Assembly: GCA_050943215.1 (NCBI GenBank)
Contig: JBMNOU010000020.1
Coordinates: 1 to 28,326, forward strand
DNA: 28,326 nucleotides
Source of the DNA: JBMNOU01 sp050943215
GTDB taxonomy: Bacteria > Bacillota > Clostridia > Christensenellales > SZUA-584
Direction: 5' to 3'
The notes below the pieces were generated by a model. It was not told the DNA's origin. It saw nothing but the letters and a program-made list of their open reading frames with translations, and ran no database searches. The number at the start of each line of letters is the position of its first letter. Position 1 is the first letter of the stretch. Position numbers and translations under genes: made by a program. Positions 22,841 through 28,326 of the stretch are shown one piece after another.

Positions 22841-22870
22841 GGCCTATTTACCTGTTTCGGTAAATAAGCC
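22841..22870 (+). other. Hairpin after iolB
   Basis: Arms TATTTACC / GGTAAATA (22845-22852 with 22859-22866), extended by GGC/GCC across one mismatch. There is no T-run; the next promoter begins 2 bp downstream. It may be a weak terminator or a 3' end stabiliser. Confidence 0.4.
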
Positions 22871-22871
22871 G

Positions 22872-22901
22872 TTGACATACTAGAAAACTTTGGGATATAA
22901 T
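22872..22901 (+). promoter_or_regulatory. Sigma-A promoter of garR
   Basis: A perfect TTGACA (22872-22877), an 18-bp spacer and a perfect TATAAT (22896-22901). Transcription would begin near 22908, so the leader hairpin that follows is transcribed. Confidence 0.7.
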
Positions 22902-22929
22902 GCGTAAGATGTATGACAACATACCACAA

Positions 22930-22974
22930 CTTCGGCAGGCTTCTAATCGGGCCTGCCGAAGCTTTATAAAGCTT
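22930..22974 (+). promoter_or_regulatory. Leader hairpin and 16-bp palindrome before garR
   Basis: An 11-bp perfect stem CTTCGGCAGGC / GCCTGCCGAAG (22930-22940 with 22951-22961) has a 10-nt loop. The palindrome AAGCTTTATAAAGCTT (22959-22974) overlaps the end of the stem. Both lie between the promoter and the ribosome site. The hairpin has no T-run, so simple termination is unlikely. The palindrome could be an operator. This is seen in sequence; its role is inferred. Confidence 0.5.
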
Positions 22975-22993
22975 TAAAGAAAGGGAAATGCGT

Positions 22994-23890
22994 ATGAATA
23001 TCGGATTTATCGGATTGGGGATCATGGGGAAGCCAATGTCGAAGAACCTAATCAAGGCCGGATACAAGCTGACCGTATATGATTTAAACGAGGATGCGGT
23101 CAAAGAGGTAGCCGCATTTGGGGCAGATTCCGGGAACAGCGCAAAAGACGTTGCCGAAAAGAGCCGCCTGATTATCACGATGCTACCCAATTCACCGCAC
23201 GTTAAATCGGCGGTACTGGGGGCAAACGGTATTCTCGAAGGGGTAAGACCCGGCACGATACTGGTTGATATGAGTTCCATTTCTCCTCTGACTTCCAAAG
23301 AAATCTGCGAACGTGTGGAGGCAATGGGTTGCTATATGCTGGACGCGCCTGTCAGCGGCGGCGAACCTAAGGCCGTGGATGGCACGCTTTCGATCATGGT
23401 GGGCGGAAGGCAGGATATATTTGATGATGTCAAAGGCATATTGCAGGTGATGGGTGCGACAGTCGTGCGCTGCGGCGATATCGGCGCGGGCAATACCACA
23501 AAACTATCTAATCAAATCATCGTGGCATTGAACATAGCGGCGGTTAGCGAGGCGCTTATGCTTGGCAAAAAAGCGGGTGTCGACCCGGAGGCGATCTATC
23601 AGGCAATCCGCGCGGGGCTGGCAGGCAGCACCGTGATGGACGCGAAAACGCCTATGATGATCGCGGGCAATTTCAACCCGGGCTTTCGGATCGAGCTGCA
23701 TATCAAAGACCTTAATAATGTCATAGAGACCGGCCACGAAGTTGGGGCGCCGCTGCCGCTAACCGCACAGGTAATGGAAATGATGCAATGGCTCAAGGCC
23801 AACGGCAAAGCGATGCAGGACCATAGCGCGATCGTTCAGTATTACGAAGAGCTGGCAGGCGAGATGGTCAGGCTGACAGATAGCAGGTAG
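22994..23890 (+). CDS. garR: Tartronate semialdehyde reductase (2-hydroxy-3-oxopropionate reductase)
   Basis: This 298-residue beta-hydroxyacid dehydrogenase has the N-terminal Rossmann loop FIGLGIMGKPM, the substrate motif DAPVSGGEPKAVDGTLSIMV (about 117-136) and catalytic Lys170 in GNTTKLSNQI. The length and C-terminal helical domain fit GarR. It reduces tartronate semialdehyde to D-glycerate with NAD(P)H. The glycerate kinase about 1.2 kb downstream makes the pathway assignment stronger than family alone. Close relatives (3-hydroxyisobutyrate dehydrogenase) share the fold, so the substrate is inferred. AAAGGG is 8 nt before ATG 22994; ATG 22988 would be too close to it. Confidence 0.85.
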   Translation: MNIGFIGLGIMGKPMSKNLIKAGYKLTVYDLNEDAVKEVAAFGADSGNSAKDVAEKSRLIITMLPNSPHVKSAVLGANGILEGVRPGTILVDMSSISPLTSKEICERVEAMGCYMLDAPVSGGEPKAVDGTLSIMVGGRQDIFDDVKGILQVMGATVVRCGDIGAGNTTKLSNQIIVALNIAAVSEALMLGKKAGVDPEAIYQAIRAGLAGSTVMDAKTPMMIAGNFNPGFRIELHIKDLNNVIETGHEVGAPLPLTAQVMEMMQWLKANGKAMQDHSAIVQYYEELAGEMVRLTDSR

Positions 23891-23940
23891 GCGTATGGCA
23901 TTTCATAGCATAGAAAAACAGAATATCAGCGACATCGTAT

Positions 23941-24123
23941 ATGAACTTTACGTTCAGTCATACATGGCCTGTCTGGGAAAAGTGCATGAGTTTGATGCAA
24001 AATATTAAGGTTGACCTCGGGCGGCTCATCACGCACGAGCTGCCGATAGATCAATGGAGAGAAGCCTTTGAGCTTATTGAACAGCGCAAAGGGCTGAAAG
24101 TCGTGCTTACGCCCATCGATTAA
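23941..24123 (+). pseudogene. C-terminal remnant of a zinc alcohol/polyol dehydrogenase
   Basis: Sixty residues (FTFSHTWPVWEKCMSLMQ, KVDLGRLITHELPIDQWREA, FELIEQRKGLKVVLTP) match the last part of medium-chain zinc-dependent dehydrogenases of the sorbitol/threonine dehydrogenase type. The catalytic domain, zinc ligands and NAD-binding fold are missing, so no enzyme can be made. There is no ribosome site at the ATG. A separate short frame just upstream (23895-24008) starts MAFHSIEKQNISDIVYEL, which faintly resembles the start of GntR-type regulators. That suggests a deletion fused two old genes, but this part is speculative. Confidence 0.65.
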
Positions 24124-24182
24124 TTATGATTTGATTAAAGTTTAGGGAAAGACGATATAACGAAAATCACAGGTGAAACAGA

Positions 24183-25010
24183 GTGTTTTTTAATATTAAG
24201 GTATTAGTAGAAAATAAAACATATAAAAATGAATGCTATGCGGAGCACGGGCTTTCCTTATATATTCATGCAGGCGGCAAAAGGATATTGTTTGACACCG
24301 GGTCGTCAGATCTTTTTATGTATAATGCTAATAAGATGGGCGTTGATATACGGGGGATTGATTTTACGGTGGTCAGCCATGGCCATTATGACCATACGGG
24401 AGGGATACCGGCGTTTTACTCAATCAGCGAGGATGCGCCCGTATATATCCATCACAGCGCGTTCAAAAAGACATATTCCCAGATTGCCGGCAAAGAGCTT
24501 TCAAAAAAGCATTGTGGTATTATGTGGGATCGCAAGCAATTTGATGACCGATTGATATTGACGGATGGCATTATATGGATCGACCAGAATACCGTCATTT
24601 CAGGCAGCATACCGCCAAGCGAAGGATTTGAGCCTGATATGAGGTTTTACGAAAAGGACGACAGTGGCGGCCTGGTACTTGACAAAATGGAGCACGAACA
24701 GTTTTTGGCTATCCGGGGTAAAGACGGTGTTTACCTGGTATGCGGCTGCTGCCATCTCGGCGTTTTGGCGGCTCTCGAGTACGCGAGATGCATATTCGAG
24801 GGCGAGCCAATTAGGGCATTGATCGCGGGTATGCACCTCGTGCATACCCCGGTAGAACAGATTGACGAATTAATCGATAAAATGATCGCTTTTGGCGTAA
24901 GGACGGTTGTACCGCTGCACTGCACCGGTCTTGAAGCAATAAGCCGCTTAAAGACACGGCTAAAAGAAAACTGCATTCTGCTGAGCACCGGGGATTCTTT
25001 TGGCTGGTAA
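24183..25010 (+). CDS. MBL-fold metallo-hydrolase
   Basis: This 275-residue metallo-beta-lactamase fold protein has the HxHxDH motif SHGHYDHTGG (His66, His68, Asp70, His71). It also has CCHLG (His191) and PLHCTG (His246). This arrangement is the group annotated as 7,8-dihydropterin-6-methyl-4-(beta-D-ribofuranosyl)aminobenzene-5'-phosphate synthase-like proteins; the actual substrate is unknown. The start is GTG 24183 with AGGTG about 7 nt upstream; no ATG with a better site exists nearby. It lies 60 bp after the dehydrogenase remnant and 28 bp before the glycerate kinase start, so it is likely co-transcribed with the kinase. Confidence 0.87.
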   Translation: MFFNIKVLVENKTYKNECYAEHGLSLYIHAGGKRILFDTGSSDLFMYNANKMGVDIRGIDFTVVSHGHYDHTGGIPAFYSISEDAPVYIHHSAFKKTYSQIAGKELSKKHCGIMWDRKQFDDRLILTDGIIWIDQNTVISGSIPPSEGFEPDMRFYEKDDSGGLVLDKMEHEQFLAIRGKDGVYLVCGCCHLGVLAALEYARCIFEGEPIRALIAGMHLVHTPVEQIDELIDKMIAFGVRTVVPLHCTGLEAISRLKTRLKENCILLSTGDSFGW

Positions 25011-25038
25011 TCGCATAATAAGATAGGATGTGAATAAT

Positions 25039-26178
25039 ATGAAGATTATACTGGCTCCTGATTCGTTTAAAGGGACTTTCAGTTCGATGGAAGTCATCGA
25101 TATATTGGCGCAGGCGGCAAAACGCCACTTGCCTAATCCTAAGATATGCAAGCTGCCCATCGCCGATGGGGGAGAGGGAACGGTGGATGCGCTAGTGACC
25201 GCGATGGGCGGGGAATACCGCTATGCCGACGTGACCGGGCCGCTGGGAGACACCGTGCGTGCAAAATACGGTATTTTGCCCGGGGGCGCTGCCGTCATGG
25301 AGATGGCTCAGGCATCCGGCATCATGCTGCTCGGCACAGAAAAACTAAATCCGATGCGCGCGACCACCTATGGAACCGGCGAACTGCTGAAAACAATACT
25401 TGATGAGGGAATCACCCGCATCATTGTCGGTATCGGTGGAAGCGCCACCAACGACGGCGGTATTGGAGCGGCCCAGGCCCTTGGCGTATCGTTTGTGGAT
25501 ACGGACAGAAACGAGGCCGCATTCGGCGGAGGATCTCTTAGCGCTATTAAAGAGATCAGCCTTGAAAGAATCGATAAGCGGATAAAGGATACCGATATCA
25601 CGGTAATATGCGATGTGACAAACCCTCTTACCGGACCAAACGGGGCGACAAAAGTCTTCGGACCGCAAAAGGGTGCGACACCCGAAATGCTGGAGCGTTT
25701 GGAGGCAGGCATGGTGCATTACGCGGGCCTGATTAAGGCCGTTCTTAAAATCGACGCGGACGGTATCATGGGAGGCGGTGCAGCAGGCGGCCTTGGCGCG
25801 GCGCTCTCCTGCTATTTCGGTGCAAAAATGAAGCCGGGGATACAAACGATACTAGATACCGTCGGATTCGACAGCATGCTTACAGATACGAGTCTGGTTG
25901 TAACCGGAGAAGGCCGCCTCGATGGTCAGACGGCTTTCGGCAAGGCTCCGGCCGGCATTGCGCAAAGATGCAAGGCAAAAGGCGTGCCTGTTGTTGCATT
26001 TGCCGGATGTCTTGCCGATGGGTTTGAGGCTGTTTATGATTGCGGTATCTCGGGGGTATTTTCTTGTGTTTCGCGGCTGATGGATCAAAATGAGATGGCT
26101 AAAAGGGCCGAAAAAGACCTCAAAGACGCGGCCGATCGCCTGTTCCGCCTGATCCGGATAGGAATGGAAATTAAATAG
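25039..26178 (+). CDS. Glycerate kinase (GarK/GlxK family)
   Basis: This 379-residue protein has the class hallmarks MKIILAPDSFKGTFSS (1-16), IADGGEGTVDALV, GTGELLKTILDEG and GIGGSATNDGGIGAA, and the late VVTGEGRLDGQTAFGKAP. It phosphorylates D-glycerate to 2- or 3-phosphoglycerate. In GarK/GlxK systems it follows tartronate-semialdehyde reductase, as here with garR. ATG 25039 is chosen, with AGGA about 10 nt upstream; the GTG three codons earlier would leave only 2 nt. It follows the MBL-fold gene by 28 bp. Confidence 0.92.
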   Translation: MKIILAPDSFKGTFSSMEVIDILAQAAKRHLPNPKICKLPIADGGEGTVDALVTAMGGEYRYADVTGPLGDTVRAKYGILPGGAAVMEMAQASGIMLLGTEKLNPMRATTYGTGELLKTILDEGITRIIVGIGGSATNDGGIGAAQALGVSFVDTDRNEAAFGGGSLSAIKEISLERIDKRIKDTDITVICDVTNPLTGPNGATKVFGPQKGATPEMLERLEAGMVHYAGLIKAVLKIDADGIMGGGAAGGLGAALSCYFGAKMKPGIQTILDTVGFDSMLTDTSLVVTGEGRLDGQTAFGKAPAGIAQRCKAKGVPVVAFAGCLADGFEAVYDCGISGVFSCVSRLMDQNEMAKRAEKDLKDAADRLFRLIRIGMEIK

Positions 26179-26220
26179 CGCTGATAATCTTATTCGATGT
26201 TGAGTTTGATAAGCCCACAA

Positions 26221-26272
26221 CGCTCATGACAGCTGCTCTCTTTGTGCCTGTCATGAGCGATATTTTATTTTT
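26221..26272 (+). terminator. Probable terminator after glycerate kinase
   Basis: A 12-bp perfect stem CGCTCATGACAG / CTGTCATGAGCG (26221-26232 with 26248-26259) has a 15-nt loop and is followed by ATATTTTATTTTT. It lies in the 218-bp gap between the kinase and the permease. The long loop and broken T-run make it a moderate candidate. Confidence 0.55.
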
Positions 26273-26396
26273 GGTGAAACAAGTTACCTTTTATATCTTT
26301 GCTCTGCTAAAAAGTATTTATTTCAAAGTTTTTGAGACAATAAACAATGACGTTTGCAAGACACCGATTATTGACGCAGTCAATGGAGATGGATGT

Positions 26397-27830
26397 ATGA
26401 ATAAAAAAGGACTCTCCGCGTGGCATTTGATGATGATGGCGCTAGGGACCGTGATTGGCGGCTCGTTTTTTCTCGGCTCATCGGTCGCAATCAAAGCCGC
26501 AGGGCCTTCCATACTCATCGCTTTTATTCTAGGAGGGGTACTTGTTTATTTTATATTGTTCGCGCTTTCCGAAATGACCGTCGCGAATCCGGACACAGGC
26601 TCTTTCCGCACCTTCGCCGCGCAGGCATTCGGACGGGGAACCGGGTTTGTTATGGGATGGGTATATTGGACAGGTATGGTGCTGGCTATGTCAAGCGAGG
26701 CCACGGCTGTGTCTATTCTGGTGCGTGAATGGATACCGAATATTTCTTTGCCTTTGCTGGGCAGCCTCATCATTATTGGGGTAACGCTACTTAACTTACT
26801 GGGCGCGGATAAGCTCAGTAATTTGGAAAGCGGGCTTGCGGCTGTCAAACTGTTTGCGATATTCGCTTTTATCATGTTGGCCGTATTGCTGATTGCCGGT
26901 ATATTAACACGCGGCAATGCTGTAGGCACAAGAATACTGACCGGCGAGCCCTTCTTGCCTGGAGGCATCCGGGGCATTGCAGGCAGTATGCTAATCGTAA
27001 TGTTTACATACGCGGGATTTGAAATACTCGGTCTGGCCGCATCCGAAGCGGACCACCCCAAAGACACCATTCCAAAGGCAATACGATATACGGTGTTCAC
27101 CCTCGTGGCGTTTTATATCGTAGCCATTGCTGTTCTCCTTTTGCTTATTCCAATTGCGGATATGAGAGAAGATACAAGCCCTTTTGTAGCGGCGCTGAAC
27201 CGCAGCGGTATCGGCTGGGCCGGCACTGCGATGAATCTGGTGCTGATTACGGCCATTCTTTCAACAATGCTGGCGGCGATGTTCGGCCTTGGCCGGATGA
27301 TGCGCTCGCTCGCTGACGAAGGCCTTGCACCCTCGTGGCTGAAAGATAAAAAAGACGTGCCGTATCGCGGCATCATTTCATCCGGATTGGCTATGCTGGC
27401 GTGTATTGGTATTGGCTTACTGGTTCCGAGGGTTTATCTGTTTCTGATCAGTTCCGGAGGTTTCGCGATATTGTTAACCTATGCCGTTATTATGGCAACG
27501 CATATCCAGTTTCGAAGAAAACACGGCTGTCCTCCCGACGGGAAATGTCAACTATGGGGGTATCCGTACACCTCGATCGTTGTTTTCGCTGTTCTGATTG
27601 GCGCCATTATCAGCATGCCGTTCATTTCGGGGCAGACATCCGGTTTGATAGCTGGCAGCATACTGGTCGTTTTTTATATCATATGCTATGCGGTTATAAA
27701 GACGCTTGCCGCCCGGCGTGTGCATTCAGCAGACCGCCGGGGTTTAAAAGGATTTCAATCGCGACTTTCAGCAGAAACTTCTGACGAACTGTCTCAAATC
27801 AAAGACAAGAAAAAAAATAAACATGATTAG
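26397..27830 (+). CDS. APC-family amino acid permease
   Basis: This 477-residue protein has about twelve membrane segments. It begins LSAWHLMMMALGTVIGGSFF (the APC TM1 G-x-x-I-G-x-G-like motif, here TVIGGSFF). It also has GPSILIAFILGGVLVYFILF, SEMTVANPDTGSFRTFAAQA and the TM6-8 region VMFTYAGFEILGLAASEADH, then PKDTIPKAIRYTVF. The family imports amino acids with protons; the substrate is not readable. ATG 26397 is used because GGAG is 8 nt upstream; the frame is open back to 26226, but that part overlaps the terminator hairpin. The C-terminus is charged and ends DKKKNKHD. It ends at the strong terminator 27863-27895. Confidence 0.9.
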   Translation: MNKKGLSAWHLMMMALGTVIGGSFFLGSSVAIKAAGPSILIAFILGGVLVYFILFALSEMTVANPDTGSFRTFAAQAFGRGTGFVMGWVYWTGMVLAMSSEATAVSILVREWIPNISLPLLGSLIIIGVTLLNLLGADKLSNLESGLAAVKLFAIFAFIMLAVLLIAGILTRGNAVGTRILTGEPFLPGGIRGIAGSMLIVMFTYAGFEILGLAASEADHPKDTIPKAIRYTVFTLVAFYIVAIAVLLLLIPIADMREDTSPFVAALNRSGIGWAGTAMNLVLITAILSTMLAAMFGLGRMMRSLADEGLAPSWLKDKKDVPYRGIISSGLAMLACIGIGLLVPRVYLFLISSGGFAILLTYAVIMATHIQFRRKHGCPPDGKCQLWGYPYTSIVVFAVLIGAIISMPFISGQTSGLIAGSILVVFYIICYAVIKTLAARRVHSADRRGLKGFQSRLSAETSDELSQIKDKKKNKHD

Positions 27831-27862
27831 TACTTGAACCGTCATTTCTCTTACACAAAACG

Positions 27863-27895
27863 AAAAGAGCTGCTTGAAAATCAAGCAGCTCTTTT
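27863..27895. terminator. Strong bidirectional terminator
   Basis: A 15-bp perfect stem AAAAGAGCTGCTTGA / TCAAGCAGCTCTTTT has loop AAA and T-runs on both strands. It stops the permease transcript from the left and the tRNA transcript from the right. Confidence 0.88.
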
Positions 27896-27923
27896 CAAAC
27901 TTTTCCCATTGATGTCATACAAA

Positions 27924-28031
27924 GATGCTCTTTCCTGATGTCATACCCTAGATGCTCTTTCCTGATGCCATACCCAAGATGCTCTTTCCTGATGCCATAC
28001 CCAAGATGCTCTTTCCTAATGTCATACCCAA
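27924..28031. repeat. 27-bp tandem repeat (four units)
   Basis: Units start at 27924, 27951, 27978 and 28005 with exact 27-bp period and only a few changes; partial copies flank both ends. Core: GATGCTCTTTCCTGATGCCA plus TACCCAA. It lies between the terminator and the tRNA-Leu gene, with no unique spacers. The minus strand is open through it (LGYGIRKEH units), but that frame starts inside the tRNA and has no ribosome site. Confidence 0.9.
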
Positions 28032-28065
28032 GGTGCATAATATTATGTCTGCCCATGATGTCAGA

Positions 28066-28152
28066 TGGTGCCGAAGGTGGGACTTGAACCCACACATGGT
28101 TGCCCATACAGGATTTTGAATCCAGCGCGTCTGCCAATTCCACCACTTCGGC
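28066..28152 (-). tRNA. tRNA-Leu(CAA)
   Basis: This is an 87-nt class II tRNA with CCA encoded. The acceptor stem is GCCGAAG / CTTCGGC followed by discriminator A and CCA. The D arm contains TGGTGGAATTGGCAGACGCG. The anticodon loop TTCAAAA gives CAA (reads UUG). The long variable arm is ATGG-GCAA-CCAT. The T arm is GTGGG-TTCAAGT-CCCAC. The anticodon stem CTGGA / TCCTG has one T-T mismatch at its second pair. It is transcribed alone from 28173-28201. Confidence 0.93.
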
Positions 28153-28172
28153 GTAACTTATCAGCCTTTGTT

Positions 28173-28201
28173 AATATAGCATATTCATTATTTTGAGTCA
28201 A
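28173..28201 (-). promoter_or_regulatory. Promoter of tRNA-Leu
   Basis: On the minus strand TTGACT (28196-28201), a 17-bp spacer ending TGC and TATATT (28173-28178), about 20 bp before the tRNA 5' end. Confidence 0.6.
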
Positions 28202-28295
28202 TATGGCCAGGCTAATTTTCGGAAAAACATTGGGATGGTTCGTCTATTTCATTGTCGCATCAGGTGTCTTAAAAAGGGATGAGTTCACAAACAAA

Positions 28296-28323
28296 TTGAC
28301 ATACGACCAAAATTTCTTATAAT
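28296..28323 (+). promoter_or_regulatory. Promoter reading out of the window
   Basis: A perfect TTGACA (28296-28301), a 16-bp spacer and a perfect TATAAT (28318-28323). The gene it serves lies beyond the right edge. Confidence 0.55.
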
Positions 28324-28326
28324 TAT

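Noticed and set aside
26226..26396. N-terminal extension of the amino acid permease (57 residues)
   Set aside because: It would start inside the terminator hairpin with no ribosome site. ATG 26397 has GGAG at proper distance and begins the conserved first membrane segment.
27895..28146. An 83-residue minus-strand frame with repeated LGYGIRKEH units, or a CRISPR-like array
   Set aside because: The frame begins inside the tRNA-Leu gene, has no ribosome site and is the translation of a 27-bp tandem repeat. There are no unique spacers, so it is not a CRISPR array.

Overview
The window looks like a chromosomal segment of a spore-forming member of the Clostridia (Firmicutes). The evidence is a complete cotJA-cotJB-cotJC spore-coat operon, a second Gly/Arg/Cys-rich coat-like gene, YlbF/YmcA and DUF1540 small proteins, a Spo0A-like receiver, strong AGGAGG ribosome sites with several TTG/GTG starts, and TTGACA-N17-TATAAT promoters. 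I cannot name a genus. Genes lie on both strands in short operons separated by clear hairpin terminators. I see no prophage, IS element or CRISPR array.

Layout. Positions 1-1533 are worn: a gene tail, a frameshifted fragment of unknown identity, a DUF1540 gene on the minus strand, and a frameshifted YwaF/TMEM164-type membrane protein. Positions 1600-5500 hold a divergent pair: a stand-alone Spo0A-like receiver and a 1069-residue membrane PAS-GAF-PAS-PAS histidine kinase. Positions 5700-13040 carry YlbF, the coat-like gene, an SGNH hydrolase, a Na/Pi cotransporter with PhoU domain, an L,D-transpeptidase, a TGS-nucleoside kinase, a Thr/Pro-rich lipoprotein and a flavodoxin.

Positions 13356-14918 are the most unusual part. 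A near-consensus promoter reads into three consecutive small proteins, each with a C-terminal GreA/Rnk-like fold but with different N-termini. The first two are divergent and AT-rich. They look like a family of RNA-polymerase secondary-channel (or related) factors made together. A CGGC-domain gene with a one-base C-terminal frameshift follows, then a terminator.

Positions 15455-20823 carry a membrane protein, cotJABC (CotJC has an extra Met/Pro repeat tail), a membrane zinc-ribbon protein and a complete Zn/Mn-type ABC importer. The substrate-binding lipoprotein lacks the usual first metal-ligand His. Both coat loci have sequences resembling sigma-K promoters (mACm, 15-16 bp, CATAnnnTA).

Positions 20896-27830 suggest sugar-acid and C3 metabolism: an AEC transporter, an IolB-like isomerase, tartronate-semialdehyde reductase (GarR) behind a promoter with a strong leader hairpin and a 16-bp palindrome, a remnant of a zinc alcohol dehydrogenase, an MBL-fold hydrolase, glycerate kinase and an APC amino-acid permease. 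GarR and glycerate kinase would convert tartronate semialdehyde to glycerate and then to phosphoglycerate. The window ends with a 27-bp tandem repeat, a tRNA-Leu(CAA) on the minus strand and a promoter reading out of the window.
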